64,000 nucleotides of DNA from Caulobacterales bacterium (GTDB lineage Bacteria > Pseudomonadota > Alphaproteobacteria > Caulobacterales > Caulobacteraceae): contig JAFLCS010000002.1 of assembly GCA_017302105.1 (NCBI GenBank), forward strand, positions 437,001 through 501,000, read 5' to 3'. The first letter of the stretch is position 1, and every line of letters starts with the position of its first letter. Below, piece by piece: positions 31,643-39,702 of the stretch. The notes under the pieces were generated by a model. That model saw nothing but the letters and a program-made list of their open reading frames with translations, was not told the origin of the DNA and did no database searches. The translations under genes and the position numbers were made by a program.

Positions 31643-32821
31643 TCAATCCCCGTCCAACTCCAGCATTACGCGCTCGCCCTGGGCGTTGACGCGGAACCAG
31701 CGGCCCTGATCGCGCAGGGCACCTTCGAGGATTGGCAGACCAGTTTCATCGTCGCGGTCAGGATAGACCTGAACGGCGATGACGCGACCGTCGTAGAGCG
31801 GGGTGACCTGATCCATCACCGTGTGGCCGACGAGGATGCGTTCGACGCCGAACTGGGTCAGCGACCGCTGGACCTCGGCGGTCGGCATATAGGGGCGCTC
31901 CAGCGTGGCCTGTTCGGGGAAGTAGCCGCGGAACCACAGCGGGCCGAACGAGCCGGCGACCAAGGCTGTCTGGGGATCGAGCTCGCTGCGGCGGGCTACG
32001 GGCGTCTGCAGGCTGGCCAGCACCAGCCGGTTGAGATCGCTGACGGTCAGATTGGCGTCCAGCACCTGGGGCGAGATGCCGCCGTGCAGCAGCAGCATAT
32101 CGCCCAGCTTCAGCACCGCCGGGCGTGAGCGCAGCCAGTCTCCCAAGAGGGTCTCTGGCGCGAAGAGGTCAGGATAGGTCTCGACGCCCAGAATCCGGGC
32201 CGTCTCGACGTAGCGCGGGTGCAGGTAGCGCAGATCGTTGCGCAGGACGATGTTCTCGTGATTGCCCAACAGGACGTGCAGCGCGCCGCCGGCCTCCCGG
32301 GCCTCGGCTTCGAGCTTATAGAACAGCCACAGGATTTCGAGCTGGTGGGCGCCTCGGTCGAAGATGTCGCCGGTGACCACCATCTGGCCGTCGCCAAAGG
32401 CCCAGGTCAGGTCCGCGTCGATGACGCCCTGGCGGCGCAGGAACTCGACCACGATCTCATATTCGCCGTGGGTGTCGGCCAGCACCATCAGGCGGGTCGA
32501 CGGATCCAGCGGCAGGGTGTCCGGCGCCGGCCCGGCGGTGATGGGGCGAAGCGGCACGGTGAAGGCGGGGACGTCGCCAACCGCCGCCACCGTGATCTGA
32601 CCGGTGCGGGCGACGCGCTGTTCCACAGGTGTCAGGTCGGGCGAGACGCTACGCGCCAGCCAGCCGCGCGACCAACCCGGCGTCAGATAGGGGCCGTCTC
32701 CAGCGGCGGTGAGGGTGTCGGGATCGGGCCGCTCCTGGGCCGACGCACCGAAGGCGAGGCCCGTCGTGGCCAAGGCGATGGCGAGGTTTCGGCCTATTCC
32801 CACTCTATTATCAATTGACAT
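31643..32821 (-). CDS. exported calcineurin-like metallophosphoesterase
   Basis: A 392-residue protein with an N-terminal hydrophobic segment ending in FGASAQ (signal peptide) and a complete metallophosphoesterase signature: VLADTHGEYE (DxH), GDIFDRG, LLGNHENIV, LLHGG and LVGHTVMD. It is probably periplasmic. It resembles Ser/Thr phosphatase-like members that act on phosphorylated or nucleotide substrates. The ATG at 32821 has AGG directly against it, which is too close for a ribosome site, so a start a few codons inside (for example GTG 32803) is possible. It is the last chromosomal gene before the ICE cargo. Confidence 0.88.
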   Translation of the reverse strand: MSIDNRVGIGRNLAIALATTGLAFGASAQERPDPDTLTAAGDGPYLTPGWSRGWLARSVSPDLTPVEQRVARTGQITVAAVGDVPAFTVPLRPITAGPAPDTLPLDPSTRLMVLADTHGEYEIVVEFLRRQGVIDADLTWAFGDGQMVVTGDIFDRGAHQLEILWLFYKLEAEAREAGGALHVLLGNHENIVLRNDLRYLHPRYVETARILGVETYPDLFAPETLLGDWLRSRPAVLKLGDMLLLHGGISPQVLDANLTVSDLNRLVLASLQTPVARRSELDPQTALVAGSFGPLWFRGYFPEQATLERPYMPTAEVQRSLTQFGVERILVGHTVMDQVTPLYDGRVIAVQVYPDRDDETGLPILEGALRDQGRWFRVNAQGERVMLELDGD

Positions 32822-33129
32822 CCTAAATCATTGAAATAACACCATTAAAAATATTTTTTACGGCGATATACCGTCAACCGTCCCGCCAAAACGGCCGGCT
32901 TTTGAAATCATTGGGTTTTTCGGGAAAACCCCAAAAACGGTACTTTCGGGGACTATCGTCAAGCGAGGGATGCAGGAAACAATCCGTCTCGATCCGTGCA
33001 TTCCGCCGATTTCACGAGCTCACCCTATCACCAACATGTCCGATTGTCACGTATGCCGCCCGTATTCGGTGACAGGCTCGCCCACTGCGGCGCCTCCCAT
33101 CGACGGCCGTGGCTTAGTAGCGAGCAGTG
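32822..33129. other. AT-rich intergenic region with inverted repeats; probable chromosome/ICE boundary zone
   Basis: This stretch contains the metallophosphoesterase promoter and then several inverted repeats. The clearest is GGGTTTT (32913-32919) with AAAACCC (32925-32931), five bases apart, and a second CAAAA/TTTTG pair lies just to the left. Left of it all genes look like core chromosome. Right of it genes are defence and ICE functions. I see no tRNA gene, integrase or ORF here. The exact attachment site cannot be fixed without the other end of the element. Confidence 0.4.
32848..32877 (-). promoter_or_regulatory. predicted promoter of the metallophosphoesterase gene
   Basis: On the minus strand TTGACG (32877-32872) and TATTTT (32853-32848) are 18 bases apart in an AT-rich patch. 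Transcription would begin around 32840, about 20 bases before the ATG. Read by eye. Confidence 0.45.
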
Positions 33130-34854
33130 CTAAAGCGAGATTAGCTCGACCGAGCCGCCCATTCCCGCCATCAAGCCCTGCAAGCGTGGAGCTTGCGTCT
33201 TCGGTAGCGCGATAGCCAGCAACCGCTGTGCCCTCGACGCGCCAACGTAGATCTTCCGAGCTTCCTCGTTGTCGCCGTGAGCGGCTCCGGCCAGGAAATC
33301 GATGATGCTCTTCGCTGTCCTGGGCGACATCACCACGCAAATTGCCGGAAACTCCATCCCCTTGACGCTGTGGATTGTGCGGGCCGGATGGCCGGCCGCA
33401 GGCGCGACCGAAAGCGCCTTGTCCAAGTCTCCATTTCGGCGAAGTCGCTGATTGATCGATTGGCCACCTGCCGGAAGCAGTGGGGCAAGCAATCGGCGGG
33501 CCTCGTCATGCCATGCTTCCGCCGTCGCAAACCGATCCGGTGTGAAGCGGAGGGCTTGAACCAACGCAAGCGCTTCAGGCCGCCACGACTCCGGACCGAT
33601 TTCACTATCGACTATGTGCTGGTGATAGGTCTGCCCGTCCAACTGCCCACCCAACTCAAGCATAATCCGATGAACGTCGACTAGCGCCTCCTTCCTGCTG
33701 CCGACTTCGAAGGAAAAGTGGAAATCACTTACCGCGACCGCCAGCCTGTAGCTCAAATCGCGCACCCCTGAATCTTGAGGGTGTCCGAGCGCGTTTGCCC
33801 CCGTCCGCCGCGTCGCGGAAACAACTGGACAGTCTCGCGCGTCGAGTCCCATCGCGGCTGTCAGTTCCTGAAACCTAGCGCCAATCGATGACGGAACGCC
33901 CTTGCCGGAGTAGGACAAGATTTGAACAGCCGTTGGTTCCTCACGATGTTCTCCCAGTGCCTCATCGACCACCGCGCGCTTGTCCGGCGCACGCAACGCC
34001 ACCACACCCTTCGCGATGTGCTTGCTGGAACGGAAATTTCCGCTCATGGGGAGACGCTCGGCTGCGCTGAAAGTCTCTGCGAACTGACCAAGTTCCTGCG
34101 TCACACCGCCCCGGAATCCGTAGATCGCCTGGTTCGGGTCGGAGATGACCTTGACGGGAACGCCGACCGCACGAAACCAGGCGATGATCTCAAGGTCCGC
34201 CGGATTGCAATCTTGCGCCTCGTCAACGATTAGCTCCAGGAAGCGCGCCGCAAATGCTGGCCCGAGGATCGCGCCGCATGCCAGATCACGCAACCGGGCC
34301 AATGCCAAGGAACGCGCATCGGCAAAGTCGAGTTCGCCGCGCTCCAGAAAGCGCGCGCGCATGTTTCGTGCCGTCGTCTCATGCGCTTTGATTTTTCCGC
34401 GAAAGCCGTGGCGCTGAATCATGGCCGGGATTGCGTTGCCCGTCACCCGGTCGAAGCACTCCAGCGGCAGAGCCTGCGCGGCCGCAAACGGCTGTATGGT
34501 GCGATCGTCCTTGTCGGGGATCAGTCTCGGCTTGGCATCGCAGCCGTCGACGCCGAATGGCGCGATGAGGAATTGCCATAGGAAAGCATCGAACGTCCCG
34601 ATGAAGTGTGGGAACGCTGGGGTCTCTACGAGCCCCTCTCGACGCAACCTGTCCTCCAATTCGGAGACGGCGGCGATGGTAAACGACAGAAAGGCGATAC
34701 CGCGACCCGTTGGCCTGCCGCCAAGAAGCTTCCGCGCTCGCTCGACCATGACGCGGGTCTTCCCCGCGCCGGGGCAGGCAGCGATGAACGCTGAGCCCGT
34801 GTGCTCGATCACCCGGCGCTGCTCCTCGGTCGGTTCGAACACCTTGGTGATCAT
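33130..34854 (-). CDS. UvrD/Rep-like helicase, Gabija GajB-like partner
   Basis: A superfamily 1A helicase of 574 residues: Walker A CPGAGKT at residues 27-33, Walker B LIVDEAQDCNP, motif III ISDPNQAIYGFRG, motif V TIHSVKGMEFPAICVV and motif VI YVGASRAQRLL. Its start overlaps the end of the OLD-type ATPase gene by 4 bases. OLD nuclease plus UvrD-like helicase is the layout of class 2 OLD systems and the Gabija phage-defence system. It is a little longer than the described GajB. Naming it Gabija rests on architecture and adjacency, not alignment. Confidence 0.82.
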   Translation of the reverse strand: MITKVFEPTEEQRRVIEHTGSAFIAACPGAGKTRVMVERARKLLGGRPTGRGIAFLSFTIAAVSELEDRLRREGLVETPAFPHFIGTFDAFLWQFLIAPFGVDGCDAKPRLIPDKDDRTIQPFAAAQALPLECFDRVTGNAIPAMIQRHGFRGKIKAHETTARNMRARFLERGELDFADARSLALARLRDLACGAILGPAFAARFLELIVDEAQDCNPADLEIIAWFRAVGVPVKVISDPNQAIYGFRGGVTQELGQFAETFSAAERLPMSGNFRSSKHIAKGVVALRAPDKRAVVDEALGEHREEPTAVQILSYSGKGVPSSIGARFQELTAAMGLDARDCPVVSATRRTGANALGHPQDSGVRDLSYRLAVAVSDFHFSFEVGSRKEALVDVHRIMLELGGQLDGQTYHQHIVDSEIGPESWRPEALALVQALRFTPDRFATAEAWHDEARRLLAPLLPAGGQSINQRLRRNGDLDKALSVAPAAGHPARTIHSVKGMEFPAICVVMSPRTAKSIIDFLAGAAHGDNEEARKIYVGASRAQRLLAIALPKTQAPRLQGLMAGMGGSVELISL

Positions 34855-36707
34855 TTCACCAAGGCCTCAATCGCCGTCTTCAGATAGGCCGGCACCGTGA
34901 AGGCCGTGCCTTTATTGATCTCCTCCGCGACAAGTTGAGCAAAGTCGCCTTTGCGCGTCGTCTCGAAGAGCTTCTGGATGGCAATCGCTTGGGCAACCCC
35001 AGCTTGCGCGATCGCTGCGTCCCACTTGTCACCCGAACGCGTGTGAAGCTTGAGATAGACCTCCTTGAGAACCGCGGCGTTGCCGGCGCGGACTAACTCT
35101 GTTTCGAGCGAATAGTCGTTGATCACGACCTCGAGCAGGTCGCCCGCACCGAGTTCCACGGCAAGCGCCTCCAGATCGCGCTTGCGCGCGGCGCCAGGTA
35201 TCATCTCCCCTTCCGCCACTTCTCCACCATCGCCATCCGTCAAAACGACGAGCCGATCCGCGATCCGGACTTCGTTGAACGGCGAAAGGAGCAGCTTGGT
35301 GTAGGGCCGGAAATCGACCCCGTCGATCGGCACAAAGACGGCCGAACGGAATAGGCGAAGCTTATCGGCATCGTCCTTCAGGACGATCTTCTTCGCCATG
35401 ACAGGAAGCAGTAGCGCTTCGGCGATGCCTTCCACCAGGAGGACGCGGCCGCCAAACAGGAACGCCGATTTGGTCACATCCAGATAGCGATCGACCTTGC
35501 GGCGCTCCACCGGGTCGAGTGCCAGCGCCGCTAGCGGGATGCAGCGCGTTAAACGGCGCGCGCTGCCAACCGGCATGATTGGATTCGGCTCGATCTCCGG
35601 CATAATCGCCGCGGGGACACCGGCGAGGGGTTGCGGCTCTTCCTCTGCTCCAGCCGGCGCCACCCCTGCAGGAGCGGGAAGGAATGAGCGGAAAAAGACG
35701 AGTTTCTTGCTCTCCACCCACGCCGACAGATTCGGCGAGTGGGTCGCCACGATGACCTGCAATTCGCCCGCAGGTCCGTGGTGGCCTTCCCGCGGTTTGC
35801 GGGATTTCTCGGCCTGCTCGTCCAGGAAACTCAGAACCGCAGCCTGAAGCTGTGGATGCAGATGCGCCTCGGGTTCCTCAACAAGGAAGAGCGTTAGATC
35901 AGCGTCGTTTACCTTTTCCAGTTCGACGGCGATCGTCGCCATGTAAAGAAGGTTCGCATAACCATGTCCCGAGTAACGGAGATCTTCAGGTTCGATGCCG
36001 TGATCTGCAAGTTTAAAGCGCAAATCACGCGCGATATCGATCAACTTCTCGTCGCTTGCAAAACCGAGTGACGCTGCCTGTCGCCTGACGCCGGCCGTCA
36101 GCGCACTGAGCCCAATCTCGACGGCTCCACCGACCTTGCCGAGGATATCAGCTTCCGCCCCGCGCCGGAGCGTCTTGGCCAGCGCCTCCGGGTCACCTCC
36201 CTCCAGGAAGTGATTTAGGAGAGCATAGATGCGCGTGGGATTGCCCGAGGCAAGCGCCCGCTTCGCGTCACGCAGAGGCGGCAGATAGACGTGGCGGATC
36301 ATCTCGTGGCATCCCGGCTCGGGATTGCCCTGTTGATGCCCTGCCCAAAGCGCAGGCCGAACCGGAAAGCGCCCGGTCGTCTCATCATACTTCAGACCGA
36401 AGATACACCCGCTAATAGCCGCATCGGTTGCGGCCGATATCATCCGACCTTGTTGAGCAGGGCTCAACTCCGTGAATTTCGCGCTGACCTCGAATTTCCG
36501 CTCCGTGCTTCCAAATCGGATATCAGTCGTTTCACAATAAAGCTCCCGGCGCCCGCCCAACGGCGCGGTCAGGAGGCGGATCGCATCAATAGCGTTGCTT
36601 TTGCCGCCGTTATTCTCGCCAACAAAAAGTGTCAGGTCTTTGCAGAGCGGAATTTCAGATTGCTCGAAGGAGCGAAAATTGCTGAGAATAACTTTTTCAA
36701 GATACAT
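34851..36707 (-). CDS. OLD-family ATPase/TOPRIM endonuclease, Gabija GajA-like
   Basis: A 618-residue protein with an ABC-type ATPase head and a TOPRIM nuclease. Walker A GENNGGKS is at residues 30-37, the signature-like region is RYSGHGYANLLYM, and Walker B is LFLVEEPEAHLHP followed by VATHSP. The TOPRIM part has LLVEGIAEALLLPVMA (Glu) and VVLTDGDGGE (DxD). In Gabija the nuclease cuts DNA when nucleotide levels drop during phage infection; here this is inferred. A Pro/Ala-rich insert (around residues 345-370) separates the two halves. It lies 47 bases after AbiEii in one minus-strand cluster. Confidence 0.85.
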   Translation of the reverse strand: MYLEKVILSNFRSFEQSEIPLCKDLTLFVGENNGGKSNAIDAIRLLTAPLGGRRELYCETTDIRFGSTERKFEVSAKFTELSPAQQGRMISAATDAAISGCIFGLKYDETTGRFPVRPALWAGHQQGNPEPGCHEMIRHVYLPPLRDAKRALASGNPTRIYALLNHFLEGGDPEALAKTLRRGAEADILGKVGGAVEIGLSALTAGVRRQAASLGFASDEKLIDIARDLRFKLADHGIEPEDLRYSGHGYANLLYMATIAVELEKVNDADLTLFLVEEPEAHLHPQLQAAVLSFLDEQAEKSRKPREGHHGPAGELQVIVATHSPNLSAWVESKKLVFFRSFLPAPAGVAPAGAEEEPQPLAGVPAAIMPEIEPNPIMPVGSARRLTRCIPLAALALDPVERRKVDRYLDVTKSAFLFGGRVLLVEGIAEALLLPVMAKKIVLKDDADKLRLFRSAVFVPIDGVDFRPYTKLLLSPFNEVRIADRLVVLTDGDGGEVAEGEMIPGAARKRDLEALAVELGAGDLLEVVINDYSLETELVRAGNAAVLKEVYLKLHTRSGDKWDAAIAQAGVAQAIAIQKLFETTRKGDFAQLVAEEINKGTAFTVPAYLKTAIEALVK

Positions 36708-36754
36708 AGCCCCTCCGCGTCGTCACACCGTTTAACGGCGTGGCCCAGTCTTTG

Positions 36755-37768
36755 TTAGCTTGCTCGATTAGCCCGGGCTGCGATGTCAGCGCATCGCGCC
36801 ATAAGCGCCTCGAAGGGTTCGGCGTCGTCGAAGAGCAGCCCATCCTCGACCATGTGGGCATAGTCCTCCTCCAGCGCCTTCGCACCTTCGCCGACCGGCA
36901 CGAGCTGCAAGCCGCCGCTGACGGCCGCTGCGTAGTCAATCGGCGTGCGATCGGCGGCCTTTTCCGCGAAGAACATCGACTTGTGCCGGGCGACAGCGTT
37001 GGCCAGATCGCGATCGGCGAAAGCAGCTTCTGCGAAGCCGGCTTCATCCAGCCGGACAACATCGTGCCAATGCCGTGCGAAGCGGTCGCCGCGCAGCCGC
37101 TCCTGGAGGCAGAAGACATGGATGGCGGTCGCCTTCTCCCAAAAGGTTCGCTCCGCGTGCATGACCCGCGGCCGGGCCGTCGGGAATACCAGCCCGTCGA
37201 TCAGGCCAGCCGCATCGCAGACGACTTCGCGGAGGCTCGCCGGCTCACCCGTCGATCGAGCGCCGAATTCCAGCATGACGCTCGGAGCCACGTAACCGGA
37301 CCCGGCCGCGGTCGCCTCATAGTCGATGAAGAGCTTGTCATCCTCGACGCGGATGGCCGCCGCCAGACCTTCGGCGACCAGAGCTTTTGCGATCACGGGC
37401 TGCACGGTTTCCGCGACCCAGGCCGGCAACCGCCGACGGACCTCGCTCGACCAGCGTTTCTCTTCGCTCCGCGTTTTCGGCAGACCCTCGCCATTGTCCC
37501 CGACAAGATCGGGCGCGATCGCTCGAATGTCGTAGGTCAGATCCACGTCTTCCGAAAACCGGCGAATGACGTGATAGGCTTTCGACAGCGACGTACCGCC
37601 CTTGAACACCAGGTGTTCGCCGAGCGGCGCGGCGTAGAGGGTCGCCAACGCCCACACCACCCACACATCCTTTTCGAGCAGATGGGTCGGACGGCCCGAA
37701 CGATCGGCCGCGACACCCAGCGCGTCGCGCCGGTCCTCGGTCGAAAGCTGGAGAAAGACGTCAGCCAT
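36755..37768 (-). CDS. abiEii: AbiEii-family nucleotidyltransferase toxin
   Basis: A 337-residue nucleotidyltransferase-like toxin of the type IV AbiE system. Motif I GGTSLSK spans residues 57-63, followed by SEDVDL with D74 and D76, the metal-binding pair of the fold. AbiEii proteins stop growth by modifying tRNA or another RNA, which aborts phage infection. The gene follows and overlaps AbiEi by 8 bases, the normal order. Confidence 0.9.
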   Translation of the reverse strand: MADVFLQLSTEDRRDALGVAADRSGRPTHLLEKDVWVVWALATLYAAPLGEHLVFKGGTSLSKAYHVIRRFSEDVDLTYDIRAIAPDLVGDNGEGLPKTRSEEKRWSSEVRRRLPAWVAETVQPVIAKALVAEGLAAAIRVEDDKLFIDYEATAAGSGYVAPSVMLEFGARSTGEPASLREVVCDAAGLIDGLVFPTARPRVMHAERTFWEKATAIHVFCLQERLRGDRFARHWHDVVRLDEAGFAEAAFADRDLANAVARHKSMFFAEKAADRTPIDYAAAVSGGLQLVPVGEGAKALEEDYAHMVEDGLLFDDAEPFEALMARCADIAARANRAS

Positions 37769-38354
37769 ACGCCGCCTTTCCGACGCTCTGCGCGAGCCAT
37801 GTCGGAAGCTGCGGCGCGGCGGCGACCAGTTCGCCGAACACGCCGGGCGGCATCTTCCTCTTCAACGTCTTGAGCGCCGTTTCTGCTTTTTCCGGGCCGA
37901 GCCAGGCCAGCGCCCGCACGGCCTCTCCTGCCGGCCGGTTAGCCAAGGCCAATTGCCAGCGCGGCGCGTGCCGCAATTCCACGACCTGCTTGCCGAGGTG
38001 CATCTTTCGGCTGCGCCCGGAGGTCAGATAAACCGAGCGGACGGGCACCTGCGTCGTCAAGCCAAGGGCGTTCGCCGCGGCGGCGCCGTTCGAGACGATG
38101 ATCTCTCCCTTTTGGGCTGCAAGGGCTTCGACAGCCTGCTCGACCGAAGGCGTGCGTGTGCCGAACCGGCTGGCGATGGGGCGCAGATAGACGCCACGAC
38201 CGGCGCGGATGAGCTGCCCGCGCTCCGTCAGGCGCGACAACGCCTGATCCACGGCCGCCCGGTTTCCGAGGTGCAGCAGACTCTTGGCGGACACAGGAGC
38301 GCCTTCGGGCAAGCCGGTCGCATGCGACAAAATCTGTTCGGTCAGCCGAGTCAT
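37761..38354 (-). CDS. abiEi: AbiEi-type antitoxin/transcriptional regulator (DUF6088-like)
   Basis: A 197-residue protein with an N-terminal winged-helix region (LGNRAAVDQALSRLTERGQLIRAGRGVYLRP) and the C-terminal domain that neutralises AbiEii. The open frame runs up to 38834, but ATG 38354 has an excellent AGGAGA before it and starts at the expected N-terminus. In known systems AbiEi represses its own operon. The start lies about 185 bases from the divergent ArdC leader. Confidence 0.88.
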   Translation of the reverse strand: MTRLTEQILSHATGLPEGAPVSAKSLLHLGNRAAVDQALSRLTERGQLIRAGRGVYLRPIASRFGTRTPSVEQAVEALAAQKGEIIVSNGAAAANALGLTTQVPVRSVYLTSGRSRKMHLGKQVVELRHAPRWQLALANRPAGEAVRALAWLGPEKAETALKTLKRKMPPGVFGELVAAAPQLPTWLAQSVGKAAYG

Positions 38355-38526
38355 GATCTTTCTCCTGTTAGAAACATACCCGGTTTTCTGACATTTTTCA
38401 AGGAACCCTTCTGAAGGGACGGGACCGGATAAGGGGGAAAGCCTTCCCCTGCGGCCGAGCCAGGGTCTCGGCCCACCCCTTCTGCGGGGGGAGCCCCGCA
38501 ACGCCCCCAGTAGAGTGAAAGTGCAG

Positions 38527-38591
38527 ACGGGATTTCCGTGACGGGTTGAGGACTGGAGAAGGGTCTCCGGCGCCCGTCGCGGAGAACCGCG
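38527..38591 (+). promoter_or_regulatory. structured 5' leader, copy 1 (upstream of ardC)
   Basis: GTGACGGG (38538-38545) pairs with CCCGTCGC (38573-38580), an 8-bp stem with one G-U, enclosing GGAGA/TCTCC as an inner stem. The Shine-Dalgarno GGAG begins directly after the outer stem and the ATG follows 7 bases later. GTGAAAG precedes the hairpin. The same layout occurs before parB and before the methyltransferase/helicase gene. Its context resembles the radC RNA motif described upstream of antirestriction and DNA-processing genes, but I could not compare with that model. Confidence 0.65.
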
Positions 38592-39542
38592 ATGTTCAGG
38601 AAAGACGCCAGCGCAACCCCCCGCTCGGATCGGGCGAGCCTGTACGACGACATCACCAGCAAGATCATCGCCGAGCTGGAGGCAGGCCGCTTCCCCTGGG
38701 TCCAGCCTTGGGGATCGGCCTCGGTCAAGGCGCCCCTCGCCATGCCGAGGAACGCCGCGACCGGGCGGTATTATTCGGGGATCAATGTGCTGATCCTCTG
38801 GGGTGCGGTGATCCAGCACGGCTTTCCCGGCCAAAGCTGGCTTACCTTCCGCCAGGCCCTGTCACTCGGCGGCAATGTCCGCCGGGGCGAACGCGGCACC
38901 ACCGTCGTCTATGCCGACCGTTTCTCTCCGGAGGACGAGAGGCGCCGCGCCCGCGAGGCCGGCGAGGAAGCCGCCGCGATCCCGTTCCTCAAACGATTCA
39001 CGGTGTTCAACGCGGCGCAATGCGATGGCCTGCCGGAGGATGTCGCCATCGTGGCTCCCCCACCTCCGCCCGGCCTCATCGAGCCGCAGGTCGAGGCCCT
39101 GATCCGGGCGACCGGCATCGACTTCCGCATCGGCGGGGACCGCGCTTTCTATGCCCCGGCGCATGACTATGTGCAGGTGCCGCCGCCCCAGGCGTATTTC
39201 GAGCCGATCAACTGGCACAGGACGGCCCTGCATGAGCTAGGGCACGCCACAGGCCACCCCTCGCGCCTGAACCGCGATTTCTCGGGTTCCTTCGGCTCTA
39301 AGAAATACGCCTTCGAGGAACTGGTCGCCGAGATCAACGCGGCCTTCTGCTGCGCCTCGCTCGGCATCACACCCACCGTCCGCCATGCCGACTATATCGG
39401 CTCCTGGCTCGAGGTGCTGCGCGAGGACAATCGCGCCATCGTGCGCGCCGCTTCCCAAGCCAGCAAGGCGGCCGACTGGCTGCTCGGGTTCCTGCCGGGC
39501 GTCGACGTCGATGCAGCCGACCACGAACGGCAGGCGGCGTGA
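38592..39542 (+). CDS. ardC: ArdC-like antirestriction protein (zincin domain)
   Basis: A 316-residue protein of the ArdC group: N-terminal ssDNA-binding domain (LYDDITSKIIAELEAGRFPWVQPWG), then a zinc-dependent metallopeptidase domain with HELGHATGH (H214 and H218) and a downstream FEELVAEINAAF Glu. In plasmids and ICEs ArdC protects incoming single-stranded DNA from host restriction. Being the first backbone gene, with a structured leader, fits early expression in a new host. Confidence 0.92.
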   Translation: MFRKDASATPRSDRASLYDDITSKIIAELEAGRFPWVQPWGSASVKAPLAMPRNAATGRYYSGINVLILWGAVIQHGFPGQSWLTFRQALSLGGNVRRGERGTTVVYADRFSPEDERRRAREAGEEAAAIPFLKRFTVFNAAQCDGLPEDVAIVAPPPPPGLIEPQVEALIRATGIDFRIGGDRAFYAPAHDYVQVPPPQAYFEPINWHRTALHELGHATGHPSRLNRDFSGSFGSKKYAFEELVAEINAAFCCASLGITPTVRHADYIGSWLEVLREDNRAIVRAASQASKAADWLLGFLPGVDVDAADHERQAA

Positions 39543-39621
39543 CGATCTTCAAAAACCGGAAAGGCGGAGAAGCCGGCTGCCGACTTTACGCCTTTCCGCC
39601 CGCCCGGCGCTGCCCTCTGAG

Positions 39622-39702
39622 AGTGAGAGGGCGGCGCTTCGCTTCGTGACGGGTTGGAGGTCGAGAGAGAGGCTCCCGGCCGCCCGTCGCGGAGTAACGA
39701 AC
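39622..39702 (+). promoter_or_regulatory. structured 5' leader, copy 2 (upstream of parB)
   Basis: GTGACGGG (39646-39653) pairs with CCCGTCGC (39683-39690), with an inner GGAG...CTCC pairing and a GAGAGAGAG loop strand. GGAG of the ribosome site directly follows the stem, and ATG 39703 comes 9 bases later. GTGAGAGGGCGGC precedes the hairpin as in copy 3. See copies at 38527 and 43231. Confidence 0.65.

Noticed and set aside
32822..33129. tRNA gene as integration target
   Set aside because: No cloverleaf-like sequence or T-loop consensus could be seen on either strand.
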